Shown here piece after piece: positions 36,243 to 46,943 of a stretch of 64,000 nucleotides of DNA (the stretch's first letter is position 1; every line of letters starts with the position of its first letter). Position numbers and translations under genes: made by a program. The notes under the pieces were generated by a model. That model was given only the letters and a program-made list of their open reading frames with translations. It was not told the DNA's origin and searched no databases. This stretch comes from Streptomyces sp. SCSIO 30461 (lineage in GTDB: Bacteria; Actinomycetota; Actinomycetes; Streptomycetales; Streptomycetaceae). The stretch spans positions 6,588,001 through 6,652,000 of the forward strand of contig NZ_CP146101.1 in assembly GCF_037023745.1 (NCBI RefSeq), given 5' to 3'.

Positions 36243-39200
36243 ATGACCCCCGAATCCCAGAGCTCCATATCCGGCCGGAGGCGCGCGGCCCGTGTGGCAG
36301 CCGCGGCCGGCCTGGTGGCCGCGCTGGTCACCGCTGGAGTCGTGCCCGCCTTCGCGGCGGCGACTGACGACCCGGTCGGTTCCGCCCCCGTGAAGTCCAC
36401 GAGCTCCGACAAGCTGGGGGCGGCCGACGCCGACCTCCTGGAGCAGGCAGAGACCAAGGGCGAGAAGACCGTCACCATGATGGTCGCCACCGCCCCCGGT
36501 GAGACCGAGAAGGTTGCCGCGCAGCTCGACGCCGTGCCGGGTGCCTCCGTCGGCAAGGTCTACGACAAGCTCGGCTACGTCCGCGCCACCGTGCCGACGG
36601 GCAAGGCCGAGGCGGCGATCAAGGCCGCCGGCAAGCTGCCCAGCGTGCACGGCATCGACCTCAAGCACGAGATCGAGCTGGACGACCCGACTCCCGCGGG
36701 CGACCGCGCGAGCGGGATCGCCACCTCGCCCAACGGCAAGTCCGGCAAGGGCGGCAAGAGCACCAAGGCCGGCAGCTACGCGGCTCCGGGCAAGAAGACT
36801 CCCGCCAAGAACCCGTACAACCCGTCCTTCGAGACGGGCGCGGTGAAGTTCGTCGAGGACCACCCGAAGTACGACGGCCGCGGTGTCACCATCGGCATCA
36901 TGGACTCGGGTGTCGACGTCGCCCACCCGGCGCTCCAGAAGACCACCACCGGCGAGCGCAAGATCACCGACTGGGTGACGGCGACGGACCCGATCACGGA
37001 CAACGACGGCACCTGGCGCGCCCAGATCACCCCGGTCGCCGGTCCGACGTTCACCGCGTCGGGCAGCACCTGGACGGCTCCGCCCGGCTCGTACCAGTTC
37101 AGCCGGTTCACGGAGTCGATCACCGCCAACGGCGACATGAAGGGTGACGTCAACCGCGACGGCGACACCAGCGACCGGTTCGGGCTGCTCTACGACCCGG
37201 CCGCGGGCACCGTCCGCGTCGACACCGACCAGAACGGCGACTTCACCGACAACGAGCCGATGAAGCCGTACAAGGACGGCTACCAGATCGGCTACTTCGG
37301 CACGGACAACCCGGCGACCGACGTCGCCGAGCGCATCCCGTTCGTGATCGAGATCCGCAAGAACGTCGCCATGGACCCGCTGGGCGGCGACTGGGTCGGC
37401 AAGAAGGCCGACTTCGTCAACGTCGGCATCATCGAGTCCGAGCACGGCACCCACGTCGCGGGCATCACCGCGGCCAACGGTCTGTTCGGCGGCAAGATGA
37501 ACGGCGCGGCGCCCGGCGCCAAACTGGTCTCGTCCCGCGCCTGCTCCTGGAGCGGCGGCTGCACCAACGTGGCGCTCACCGAGGGCATGGCCGACCTGGT
37601 CATCAACCGCGGCGTGGACATCGTCAACATGTCCATCGGCGGTCTGCCGGCGCTCAACGACGGCAACAACGCCCGTGCGGAGCTCTACAGCCGCCTGATC
37701 GACGAGTACGGCGCGCAGCTGGTCATCTCGGCGGGCAACGAGGGTCCCGGAATCAACACCATCGGCGACCCCGGTCTGGCCGACAAGGTGATCTCCGTGG
37801 GTGCCGCGATCTCCAAGGAGACCTGGGCGTCCAACTACGGCTCCGAGGTCGCGAAGCCGTACGCGATGTTCCCGTTCTCCTCGCGCGGTCCGCGTGAGGA
37901 CGGTGGCTTCACCCCGACCATCACCGCCCCCGGTGCCTCGATCAACACCATCCAGACCTGGCTGCCGGGCGCCCCGGTCGCCGAGGCCGGATACACGCTG
38001 CCGGCCGGCTACGGAATGCTGCAGGGCACTTCGATGTCCTCGCCGCAGGCGGCGGGCGCGAGCGCGCTGCTGCTCTCCGCCGCCAAGCAGCGCAAGATCG
38101 ACCTGTCCCCGGCGGACCTGCGCACGGCGCTGACCAGCAGCGCCAAGAAGATCGACGGCGCGGCGGCGCACGAGCAGGGCTCCGGCCTGATCAACATCCC
38201 GGGTGCCTGGAAGGCCGTCAAGGCCGGCGCGACCGCCACCGAGTACAGCGTGAAGGCGCCGGTCGACACCGCGATCGACCAGTACCTGAAGACCCCGGGC
38301 TTCGGCACGGGTCTGTACGACCGCGAGGGCGGCCTGAAGACCGGCCAGAAGAAGTCGTACACGATCACCATCACCCGGACCACCGGTCCGGACCGCCCGA
38401 TCCGGCACGAGCTGGACTGGAAGTACAACGACGGCACCTTCGACCTGCCGGGCCGCGGCTACGTGATGCTGCCCCTGGACGAGCCGGTCACCGTCAAGGT
38501 GGACGCACTGCCCAGCACCGCCGGTGTACACAGCGCCATCCTGGAGCTCGACGACCTCCGCACGGAGGGCGTGGATCGCCAGATCCTCTCCACGGTCGTG
38601 GTCTCGAAGCAGCTCACCCTGCCGTCCTACTACGCGTTCTCCGCGTCCGGCACCGTACAGCGCAACAGTCACAAGTCGTACTTCGTGACCGTCCCCGAAG
38701 GTGCCAAGACCCTCGAGGTCGCGCTGAGCGGGCTGAAGGACAAGAGCCAGACCCGCTTCATCTCGATCCACCCCTACGGTGTGGCCGTCGAGAACAGCTC
38801 CACGATCTACTGCTACCCGAACTACACCAGCCCGACCAACACCTGCCGCCCCGACCTGCGGTCGTACGCCGACCCGCAGCCGGGTGTCTGGGAGATCGAG
38901 GTCGAGTCCCGCCGTACGTCCCCGTTGCTGAACAACACGTACAAGCTGGACGTGTCCGTGCTCGGCGCGGTCTTCGACCCGGCCGTGAAGACCATCCCCG
39001 AGGCCAAGGTCGGCACCGCCGCCAAGGTCGACTGGACGGTCTCCAACGGCTTCGCCGCGATCGACGGCAAGCTGAAGGGCGGCTCGCTGGGCTCGGCGAA
39101 GGTCAGCCGCCCGACCATCGCCGACGGCGAGACGCAGGAGAGCACCGTCACCATCGGTGAGGGCGTGGAGCGCCTGGACGTCGCCATCGGCGGCACCTCG

Positions 39201-39590
39201 GACGCCGGCGCCGACCTCGACCTCGAGGTGTGGCTGGGCGACAAGCAGGTCGGCACGTCCGCCGACGGCGACTCGGAGGAGGCGGTCAGCCTCACCAAGC
39301 CCGCCGCCGGTACGTACACGGTCAAGATCGTGGGCTACGCCGTCCCGAACGGCAGCACCGAGTACAACTACCGGGACGTCTTCTTCTCGTCCTCCCTCGG
39401 CACGGTCAAGGTCGACGAGACCAAGGCCGTCAAGCTCGCCAGCGGCGCGTCGGCGCAGGTCGCCGCCGAGGTCCTGGTGGGCAGCGAGGCGCCCGAGGGG
39501 CGTCGGTTCTTCGGCGAGGTCCAGCTGCTGAACGCCCGCGGCACCGCCGCCGGGACCGGCAGCGTCGTGATCGAGAAGGTCATCCCGTAA
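36243..39590 (+). CDS. Large secreted subtilisin-family (S8) serine protease (1115 aa)
   Basis: Signal peptide (residues ~1-39, ending PAFAAATDD), a propeptide-like region to ~residue 190, then the S8 catalytic domain with D221 (IGIMDSGVDVAHP), H401 (EHGTHVAGITAANG) and S597 (GTSMSSPQAAG). About 180 residues separate Asp and His; in plain subtilisins this is ~35-60. A similarly placed large insertion is known in tripeptidyl-peptidase II, so exopeptidase-like activity is possible. The C-terminal ~500 residues are beta-rich, with a pre-peptidase-like segment (DLDLEVWLGDKQVGTS). The ATG follows AGGGATGTAG. It stands as a single transcription unit with its own terminator. Confidence 0.93.
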   Translation: MTPESQSSISGRRRAARVAAAAGLVAALVTAGVVPAFAAATDDPVGSAPVKSTSSDKLGAADADLLEQAETKGEKTVTMMVATAPGETEKVAAQLDAVPGASVGKVYDKLGYVRATVPTGKAEAAIKAAGKLPSVHGIDLKHEIELDDPTPAGDRASGIATSPNGKSGKGGKSTKAGSYAAPGKKTPAKNPYNPSFETGAVKFVEDHPKYDGRGVTIGIMDSGVDVAHPALQKTTTGERKITDWVTATDPITDNDGTWRAQITPVAGPTFTASGSTWTAPPGSYQFSRFTESITANGDMKGDVNRDGDTSDRFGLLYDPAAGTVRVDTDQNGDFTDNEPMKPYKDGYQIGYFGTDNPATDVAERIPFVIEIRKNVAMDPLGGDWVGKKADFVNVGIIESEHGTHVAGITAANGLFGGKMNGAAPGAKLVSSRACSWSGGCTNVALTEGMADLVINRGVDIVNMSIGGLPALNDGNNARAELYSRLIDEYGAQLVISAGNEGPGINTIGDPGLADKVISVGAAISKETWASNYGSEVAKPYAMFPFSSRGPREDGGFTPTITAPGASINTIQTWLPGAPVAEAGYTLPAGYGMLQGTSMSSPQAAGASALLLSAAKQRKIDLSPADLRTALTSSAKKIDGAAAHEQGSGLINIPGAWKAVKAGATATEYSVKAPVDTAIDQYLKTPGFGTGLYDREGGLKTGQKKSYTITITRTTGPDRPIRHELDWKYNDGTFDLPGRGYVMLPLDEPVTVKVDALPSTAGVHSAILELDDLRTEGVDRQILSTVVVSKQLTLPSYYAFSASGTVQRNSHKSYFVTVPEGAKTLEVALSGLKDKSQTRFISIHPYGVAVENSSTIYCYPNYTSPTNTCRPDLRSYADPQPGVWEIEVESRRTSPLLNNTYKLDVSVLGAVFDPAVKTIPEAKVGTAAKVDWTVSNGFAAIDGKLKGGSLGSAKVSRPTIADGETQESTVTIGEGVERLDVAIGGTSDAGADLDLEVWLGDKQVGTSADGDSEEAVSLTKPAAGTYTVKIVGYAVPNGSTEYNYRDVFFSSSLGTVKVDETKAVKLASGASAQVAAEVLVGSEAPEGRRFFGEVQLLNARGTAAGTGSVVIEKVIP

Positions 39591-39636
39591 CACGGGCCAC
39601 CAGGTCCACCGCGGTGTGACCGACGGCACCATTCGG

Positions 39637-39665
39637 AGGGCGGGCGTCCACAGGGCGCCCGCCCT
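39637..39665 (+). terminator. Terminator after the large subtilase
   Basis: Perfect 10-bp inverted repeat (39637-39646 AGGGCGGGCG with 39656-39665) and a nine-base loop, followed by TCGG; it starts 46 bases after the stop. Confidence 0.65.
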
Positions 39666-39802
39666 TCGGCGTGCGACCGGCATCATCGTGCGGGCAGAAC
39701 TGTGAGCAGGACCATGCATCCCGCCCCTTGGACAATGGATTGGACAACCCCGCCTGGGACAGACGCATCATGGAACACACCAGGCCACACAGTCTGTGCT
39801 GA

Positions 39803-40858
<1,056 letters not shown>

Positions 40859-40915
40859 GCGCCTCTCGACCGCTCGGCGGCAGCCACCTGACCGGCACCC
40901 GACCGCAGTCCTGAT

Positions 40916-40957
40916 CCGGGGCGGTCCGGCCACGCAGACGTGCCCGGACCGCCCCGG
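40916..40957 (+). terminator. Terminator after asd
   Basis: Perfect 14-bp inverted repeat (40916-40929 CCGGGGCGGTCCGG with 40944-40957) with a 14-base loop, 57 bases past the asd stop. Confidence 0.75.
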
Positions 40958-41065
40958 CCGCTTCCCGGGTCCGCGTGCTCCGGCACCGCGGCGTCACTCG
41001 GATGAGTGGCGCCCCCGCTCCGTGGAAAGATGGCCGGAAACGTCACATACCGAGGAGATGACCGG

Positions 41066-43636
41066 GTGCCTGGCACAAACCTGACCCGTGAAGAGGCGCA
41101 AGAGCGAGCACGCCTGCTCACCGTTGACTCGTACGAGATCGACCTCGATCTCACCGGGGCGCAGGAGGGCGGCACCTACCGGTCCGTGACCACCGTGCGC
41201 TTCGACTCCGCCGAGACAGGGGCGGAGAGCTTCATCGACCTCGTCGCGCCCGCCGTCCACGAAGTCGTGCTGAACGGCAAGTCCCTGGACGTGGCCGCGG
41301 TCTTCCGGGACTCCAGGATCGCCCTGCCGCATCTGCACGAAGGCGTCAACGAACTCCGGGTCGTCGCGGACTGCGCGTACACCAACACCGGCGAGGGTCT
41401 GCACCGCTTCGTCGACCCGGTCGACGACCAGGCTTACCTGTACACCCAGTTCGAGGTGCCGGACGCCCGCCGGGTGTTCGCCTCCTTCGAGCAGCCGGAC
41501 CTCAAGGCCACCTTCCGGTTCACGGTGACGGCACCCGAGGGCTGGAGCGTGATCTCCAACTCGCCGACGCCGGAGCCGAAGGACAACGTCTGGCGGTTCG
41601 AGCCGACGCCGCGGATCTCCACGTACATCACCGCGTTGATCGTCGGCCCGTACCACTCCGTGCACAGCTCCTACGAGAAGGACGGGCAGAGCGTGCCGCT
41701 CGGCATCTACTGCCGCCCCTCACTCGCCGAGTACCTGGACGCGGACGCGATCTTCGAGGTCACCCGGCAGGGCTTCGACTGGTTCCAGGAGATGTTCGAC
41801 TACGCCTACCCCTTCGCCAAGTACGACCAGCTGTTCGTGCCGGAGTTCAACGCCGGCGCGATGGAGAACGCGGGCGCGGTGACCATCCGCGACCAGTACG
41901 TGTTCCGCTCCAAGGTGACGGACGCCGCGTACGAGGTGCGGGCGGAGACGATCCTGCACGAGCTGGCGCACATGTGGTTCGGCGACCTGGTCACCATGGA
42001 GTGGTGGAACGACCTGTGGCTGAACGAGTCGTTCGCCACGTACACGTCGATCGCCTGCCAGGTGTACGCCCCGGGCTCGAAGTGGCCACACGCCTGGACC
42101 ACGTTCGCCAACTCGATGAAGACCTGGGCCTACCGGCAGGACCAGCTTCCGTCCACACACCCGATCATGGCCGAGATCCGGGACCTGGACGACGTGCTGG
42201 TCAACTTCGACGGCATCACCTACGCCAAGGGCGCTTCGGTGCTGAAGCAGCTGGTCGCGTACGTCGGGATGGACGAGTTCTTCCGCGGCGTGCAGGCGTA
42301 CTTCAAGCAGCACGCCTTCGGCAACACCCGGCTGACGGATCTGCTGGGCGCGCTGGAGGAGACCAGCGGCCGGGATCTGAAGACATGGTCGAAGGCCTGG
42401 CTGGAGACCGCGGGCATCAACATCCTGCGGCCGGTGATCGACACGGACTCGTCCGGCGCCATCACCTCCTTCGCCGTCAAGCAGGAGGCCCCGGCGCTGC
42501 CGGCCGGCGCCAAGGGCGAGGCGGTGCTGCGCCCGCACCGGATCGCGGTGGGCTTCTACGACCTGGACGAAGCCGGGAAGCTGGTGCGCACCGAGCGCGT
42601 GGAGCTGGATGTGGACGGCGAGCTCACCGCCGTAACGGAACTGGTGGGCAAGCCCCGCCCCGCGGTGGTGCTGCTGAACGACGACGACCTGTCGTACGCG
42701 AAGGTGCGTCTGGACGACGAGTCCCTGAAGGCCGTAACGGAGCACCTGGGCGACTTCGCCGAGTCGCTGCCGCGCGCGCTGTGCTGGGCGTCGGCCTGGG
42801 ACATGACCCGCGACGGCGAGCTGCCGACGCGCGACTACCTGTCGCTGGTGCTGTCCGGTATCGCCAAGGAGTCGGACATCGGCGTGGTGCAGTCGCTGCT
42901 CCGCCAGGTGAAGCTCGCGATCGACCTGTACGCGGCTCCCGAGTGGCGGGACGCGGGCCTGGCCCAGTGGACGGACGCCACGCTGGCCCATCTGCGTGCG
43001 GCGGAGCCCGGCAGTGACCACCAGCTGGCGTGGGCACGGGCCTTCGCGGCGACCGCGCGCACCCCGCAGCAGCTGGACCTGCTCCAAGCGCTGCTGGAGG
43101 GCCGGGAGACGGTCGAGGGCCTGGCCGTGGACACCGAGCTGCGCTGGGCGTTCGTGGGGCGGCTCGCGGCCACCGGGGTCTTCGACGAGGAGGAGATCAC
43201 GGCCGAGCTGGAGCGTGACAAGACGGCGGCGGGTGAGCGGCATGCGGCGACCGCCCGTGCGGCTCGGCCCACCGCCGAGGCGAAGGCGGAGGCCTGGGCG
43301 GCCGTGGTCGAGTCGGACCAACTGCCGAACGCCGTGCAGGAGGCGGTGATCGGCGGATTCGTCCAGACCGACCAGCGTGAACTGCTTGCTCCGTACACGG
43401 AGAAGTTCTTCACGGTCGTGAAGAACGTGTGGGAGTCCCGCTCCCACGAGATCGCCCAGCAGATCGCCATCGGCCTGTATCCGTCGCTCCAGGTGTCACA
43501 GGAGACACTTGCGGCCACGGAAGAGTGGCTGAATTCAGCCGGTCCGAACGCGGGCCTGCGTCGACTGATCTCGGAGTCCCGCGCGGGGATCGAGCGGGCA
43601 CTGAAGGCTCAGGCGGCTGACGCCGCAGCCGCCTGA
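41066..43636 (+). CDS. pepN: Aminopeptidase N, second paralogue (856 aa)
   Basis: M1 zinc aminopeptidase with H298-E299-LA-H302 and E321 (WLNES) as zinc site and GAMENAG as exopeptidase motif. The C-terminal ERAP1-like domain is present. No signal peptide. The start is the GTG at 41066 (VPGTNLTREEAQERARLL) with GAGGAG upstream. This copy carries the more usual MEWWNDLWLNESFA sequence, so it is probably the canonical PepN, while the copy at 30554-33115 is the diverged one. The two are in the same orientation 8 kb apart with the subtilase and asd between, so they are an old rather than a fresh duplication. Confidence 0.96.
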   Translation: MPGTNLTREEAQERARLLTVDSYEIDLDLTGAQEGGTYRSVTTVRFDSAETGAESFIDLVAPAVHEVVLNGKSLDVAAVFRDSRIALPHLHEGVNELRVVADCAYTNTGEGLHRFVDPVDDQAYLYTQFEVPDARRVFASFEQPDLKATFRFTVTAPEGWSVISNSPTPEPKDNVWRFEPTPRISTYITALIVGPYHSVHSSYEKDGQSVPLGIYCRPSLAEYLDADAIFEVTRQGFDWFQEMFDYAYPFAKYDQLFVPEFNAGAMENAGAVTIRDQYVFRSKVTDAAYEVRAETILHELAHMWFGDLVTMEWWNDLWLNESFATYTSIACQVYAPGSKWPHAWTTFANSMKTWAYRQDQLPSTHPIMAEIRDLDDVLVNFDGITYAKGASVLKQLVAYVGMDEFFRGVQAYFKQHAFGNTRLTDLLGALEETSGRDLKTWSKAWLETAGINILRPVIDTDSSGAITSFAVKQEAPALPAGAKGEAVLRPHRIAVGFYDLDEAGKLVRTERVELDVDGELTAVTELVGKPRPAVVLLNDDDLSYAKVRLDDESLKAVTEHLGDFAESLPRALCWASAWDMTRDGELPTRDYLSLVLSGIAKESDIGVVQSLLRQVKLAIDLYAAPEWRDAGLAQWTDATLAHLRAAEPGSDHQLAWARAFAATARTPQQLDLLQALLEGRETVEGLAVDTELRWAFVGRLAATGVFDEEEITAELERDKTAAGERHAATARAARPTAEAKAEAWAAVVESDQLPNAVQEAVIGGFVQTDQRELLAPYTEKFFTVVKNVWESRSHEIAQQIAIGLYPSLQVSQETLAATEEWLNSAGPNAGLRRLISESRAGIERALKAQAADAAAA

Positions 43637-43675
43637 CCTGCGGATCTGCGCAACTCTGCTTACTGGCGAGTAAGG

Positions 43676-43704
43676 GCGCCCCGGAACCTGACGGTCCGGG
43701 GCGC
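43676..43704 (+). terminator. Terminator after the second pepN
   Basis: Perfect 10-bp inverted repeat (43676-43685 GCGCCCCGGA with 43695-43704) with a nine-base loop, 40 bases after the stop and before the conservon. Confidence 0.7.
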
Positions 43705-43842
43705 TCCCGTGTTTCGCGCATCTGGCACGATTCGGTCAGTGTCTGAAGTTTGACCTGACGTCAACAAGCCCCTCAACGAACGACTATGCTCCCTCAGCGT
43801 CGCCATGCGATCGTTCCCATTCGATTCTTTTTGAGGGTGCTG

Positions 43843-45543
43843 ATGATCCGTGAGGAATCGTCGCCCGGAAGTGGAAGCCCGCGCACCGCGGCCTCTTTCG
43901 GGTGGCTGCTGCCCGCCGCCGTGACAGCCGTCGCCACCGCCGTCGCGGCGGTGCTGGTGCCCACTCCGGCCCGTGTCCCCGTCGTGGTCATCGGTGCCAT
44001 CGCCACCATCGCGGTCGCCGTCGTCGGCTTCGAGGTCCACCGCCGCGGCAAGACCATCGACACCATGCGTCGCGCGCTCCGCGAGCGGGACGCCATCCTG
44101 GCCCGCCACTCGTCGGAGAGCGCGCACCTCGCCGGTTCGCTGCTCCCCGACACCATGGACCGGCTGCACCGGGGCGAACTGCCGGAGGACGTGCTGAGCT
44201 CGGTCTCCGCGTCGGAGGCGCACCGGGCCGTGGTCCAGGCTGTCGTAGGTGCGGTCGTGAGCGAAGAGGAGCTGCGCGAGTCCGCACAGCGGGCCTTCGT
44301 GAACATCTCCCGCCGTGTGCAGGCCATCGTCCACCAGCAGGCCAAGCAGCTGCGGGAGATGGAGGACCGGCACGGCAAGTCCCCCGAAGTCTTCGGCGAT
44401 CTGCTCAGGCTTGACCACGGCACCGCGCTGATCGGACGGCTCGCCGACTCCATCGCCGTGCTCGGCGGTGCCCGCCCGGGCCGTCAGTGGGGCAGGGCCG
44501 TGCCGCTCTACAGCGTGCTGCGCGGCGCCATGTCGCGGATCACCGACTACCAGCGGGTCGAACTGCACACCGTCGCCGAGGTCGCGGTCGTGGGACCCGC
44601 CGTGGAGCCGCTGATCCACGCGATCGCCGAGCTCCTCGACAACGCCACGCGCTATTCGCCACCGCAGACCAGGGTCCACCTGACCGCCGTGGACGTGCAG
44701 TCGGGCATCGCCGTCGAGATCGAGGACGGCGGCGTCAACATGAGCGAGGAGACCCGCCGCCGCGCCGAGCTGGTGCTGCGCCAGGCCCAGCAGGGCATCG
44801 ACCTCAACGACCTGGGCGAGACCCCGCGACTCGGCCTGGCCGTGGTCGGCCGACTGGCTCAGGCATACGGCTTCCAGGTCTCGCTGCGCTCCTCCGCCTA
44901 CGGCGGTGTCCGCGCGGTCGTCGTCATGCCCCAGGAAATGATCACCGGGGTCGAGTCCGCGACCGGCATCGCACACGGCATCGGCGCCGCGTCCCTGCCG
45001 CGTACGACGCTCCCGCCGACCACCGCGCGCACGGCGTCGGCCCCCGCGGCCCCGTTCGTGCCCGCGCAGCGCCACGAGCCGCAGATGTACCAGCAGGCGG
45101 CGGTTCAGGCGCACCCGCAGGCGGAGATGTACCCACAGCCCCAGGCGGACGCCCATACGCAGTCGTACGCGCACCCACGCCCGGCCACCGGTCCCATGTC
45201 GTCGGAGGTCGGCCCCATGTCGTCGGACGGCACCATCGTGTCGCGGTCCAGCGAGCGCGTGGTGGCCGAATGGACACCGAACGGGCTGCCGCAGCGCCGC
45301 CGCAAGTCGCGCCTCGCGGCGGCACCCGACCCGGTGGTCCCGGCCGCGAACGGAAGCCCGTACGGTACGGCCCCCGCACCGGACACCGCCGCGTCCGTAC
45401 CGGACTCATCGGCTCACGTACCGACCTCGGCTCCCGACCACGAGCCCACACCTCAGGTGCAGCCCGGAATGTGGCTGGCCGCTTTCCAGAGCGGTCTCTC
45501 CGGGGAGTCCACCGATGTCAGCAAGGGGAACACGCAGCCATGA
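43843..45543 (+). CDS. cvnA: Conservon sensor ATPase CvnA (566 aa)
   Basis: First gene of a cvnABCD conservon, the streptomycete signalling unit resembling a G-protein-coupled complex. Two membrane helices near the N-terminus (from SFGWLLPAAVTAVATAVAAV to ~residue 62) are followed by a helical region and a histidine-kinase-like ATPase domain with N-box LLDNATRYSPP (~265-275) and a Gly-rich lid (RLGLAVVGRLAQ). There is no clear phospho-acceptor His, as usual in CvnA. The C-terminal ~170 residues are Pro/Gln/Ala-rich. The ATG at 43843 has GAGGG six bases upstream; an ATG at 43786 lacks one. Its stop overlaps cvnB (ATGA). Confidence 0.92.
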   Translation: MIREESSPGSGSPRTAASFGWLLPAAVTAVATAVAAVLVPTPARVPVVVIGAIATIAVAVVGFEVHRRGKTIDTMRRALRERDAILARHSSESAHLAGSLLPDTMDRLHRGELPEDVLSSVSASEAHRAVVQAVVGAVVSEEELRESAQRAFVNISRRVQAIVHQQAKQLREMEDRHGKSPEVFGDLLRLDHGTALIGRLADSIAVLGGARPGRQWGRAVPLYSVLRGAMSRITDYQRVELHTVAEVAVVGPAVEPLIHAIAELLDNATRYSPPQTRVHLTAVDVQSGIAVEIEDGGVNMSEETRRRAELVLRQAQQGIDLNDLGETPRLGLAVVGRLAQAYGFQVSLRSSAYGGVRAVVVMPQEMITGVESATGIAHGIGAASLPRTTLPPTTARTASAPAAPFVPAQRHEPQMYQQAAVQAHPQAEMYPQPQADAHTQSYAHPRPATGPMSSEVGPMSSDGTIVSRSSERVVAEWTPNGLPQRRRKSRLAAAPDPVVPAANGSPYGTAPAPDTAASVPDSSAHVPTSAPDHEPTPQVQPGMWLAAFQSGLSGESTDVSKGNTQP

Positions 45544-45977
45544 TTCAGCAGCAGGCCAATATGGACTGGATGCTCAAGGACCTCGCGGAGGGGGTACCGC
45601 AGACCCGGCATGTGGTGGTGCTCTCGGCCGACGGGCTGCGCATGGCCCAGTACGGCACCGACACCGACACCGCCGACCGGCTCGCTGCCGCCTGCGCCGG
45701 GCTCCAGTCGCTGGCCGGCGCGGTGGCGTCCGAACTCCCTTACAGCGAGGGACGGATGCGGCTGGTCGTCATCGAGATGGACGGCGGCTTCTTCTACCTG
45801 ATGGCCGCGGGAGTCGGGGCGTTCCTCGCCGTGCTCGCGGACGAAGGAGTCGACGCCGGGCTGATGGGCCAGCGGATGCGTGATCTCGTCCTGCGCATCG
45901 GCGAACACCTGACCAGCCCACCGCGGGCCGACAGCACCTACTCGGGCGGTTACACCGGCGGAGGGGCGGCCAGGTGA
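45540..45977 (+). CDS. cvnB: Conservon roadblock/LC7 protein CvnB (145 aa)
   Basis: A roadblock/LC7 fold: MDWMLKDLAEGVPQTRHVVV, LSADGLRMAQYG, and a central helix-strand repeat. In other systems this fold is a GTPase-activating platform (MglB-type) for a small GTPase, here the CvnD encoded two genes downstream. The last ~15 residues are a Gly/Ser/Tyr tail. Start ATG 45540 overlaps the cvnA stop, and its stop overlaps the cvnC GTG. Confidence 0.94.
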   Translation: MIQQQANMDWMLKDLAEGVPQTRHVVVLSADGLRMAQYGTDTDTADRLAAACAGLQSLAGAVASELPYSEGRMRLVVIEMDGGFFYLMAAGVGAFLAVLADEGVDAGLMGQRMRDLVLRIGEHLTSPPRADSTYSGGYTGGGAAR

Positions 45978-46336
45978 GCCACCCTGGCGGTGGCGGCTGG
46001 GAGGAGACGAGCCCCGAACGGCTCTACGTGATCACAGGCGGGCGCAGCACCTCGTCGGCCCCCGTCGGGCTCGACTTGGTCACCCTGGTAGTGGCCAAGT
46101 CCCAGCCGAAGCCCGGAATGCCACCCGAGCACACCGCGATCATGGGGCTGTGCCAGGCACCGTTATCGGTGGCTGAGGTCTCCGCCTATACGAACCTTCC
46201 GTTCAGCGTCGTCACCGTCCTCATCGGCGATCTGCTCGCAGAGAACCGGATGATCGCCCGCGCTCCCGTCCCGGCCGCAAAACTCCCCGACCGCGCGTTG
46301 ATTGAGGCAGTGATCCATGGACTTCAAAAGCTCTGA
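45974..46336 (+). CDS. cvnC: Conservon DUF742 protein CvnC, with a TTA leucine codon (120 aa)
   Basis: DUF742 family: ERLYVITGGRS, DLVTLVV, PEHTAIMGLC and a C-terminal winged-helix-like segment (SVAEVSAYTNLPFSVVTVLI), ending ALIEAVIHGLQKL. The GTG start overlaps cvnB (GTGA) and its end overlaps cvnD by 20 bases. Leucine 64 (in QAPLSV) is encoded by TTA at 46163-46165. In Streptomyces TTA is read by the developmentally controlled bldA tRNA, so this subunit, and perhaps the polar expression of cvnD, may depend on bldA. It was the only in-frame TTA I noticed in the genes of this window. Confidence 0.93.
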   Translation: MSHPGGGGWEETSPERLYVITGGRSTSSAPVGLDLVTLVVAKSQPKPGMPPEHTAIMGLCQAPLSVAEVSAYTNLPFSVVTVLIGDLLAENRMIARAPVPAAKLPDRALIEAVIHGLQKL

Positions 46337-46943
46337 GCAGCCCTCCCTGGCCGCAGGGCCCCGGAGCGAGGACGCCCTGCCGGTGACTGCCGCCGCGGCC
46401 GTCAAGGTGGTGGTCGTGGGCGGGTTCGGCGTGGGCAAGACGACCCTGGTCGGTTCGGTGAGTGAGATTCGCCCGCTGACGACCGAGGAGACGATGACCC
46501 AGGCGGGGGTCGGCATCGACGACACCGCCGGGGTCAACAGCAAGACCTCGACAACCGTCGCGATGGACTTCGGGCGCATCAGCATCAACGAGGAGTTGGT
46601 GCTGTACCTCTTCGGCACCCCGGGTCAGGAGCGCTTCTGGTTCCTGTGGCGCGGGCTCTTCGAGGGCGCACTGGGCGCGGTGGTCCTGGTGGACACCCGT
46701 CGCCTGGAAGTCAGCTTCGATGTCATCGGCCGGCTCGAAGAGCGCGGGGTGCCGTTCGTGGTCGCCCTGAACTCGTTCCCGAGCGCGCCCCGTTACCCGG
46801 TCGAGGAGCTCAGGGCCGCACTGGACCTGCCGGATTCGGTGCCGATCATCTCGTGTGACGCCCGGGACCGTGCGTCCAGCCGTGATGTCCTGCTGACCCT
46901 GATGCGCTACCTCCAGTCGCTCGCGATGTCACAGGTGTCCTGA
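46317..46943 (+). CDS. cvnD: Conservon small GTPase CvnD (208 aa)
   Basis: Ras-like/MglA-like ATP/GTP-binding protein. The P-loop is GGFGVGKTT (~residues 36-44), the switch region contains TETMTQAGVGID-type sequence (here EETMTQAGVGID), and G3 is FGTPGQERFWFLW; a NSF base-recognition motif is in FVVALNSFP. Start ATG 46317 lies inside cvnC (20-base overlap), so translation is coupled. A small hairpin (46948-46966) follows right after the stop. With CvnB as presumed regulator, it forms the GTPase switch of the conservon. Confidence 0.94.
   Translation: MDFKSSEQPSLAAGPRSEDALPVTAAAAVKVVVVGGFGVGKTTLVGSVSEIRPLTTEETMTQAGVGIDDTAGVNSKTSTTVAMDFGRISINEELVLYLFGTPGQERFWFLWRGLFEGALGAVVLVDTRRLEVSFDVIGRLEERGVPFVVALNSFPSAPRYPVEELRAALDLPDSVPIISCDARDRASSRDVLLTLMRYLQSLAMSQVS

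Noticed and set aside
36225..39719. 1164-codon minus-strand open frame over the large subtilase
   Set aside because: It is the antisense shadow of a GC-rich gene; composition is Gly/Arg/Val/His-rich with no recognisable domain, while the plus strand has clear S8 motifs.
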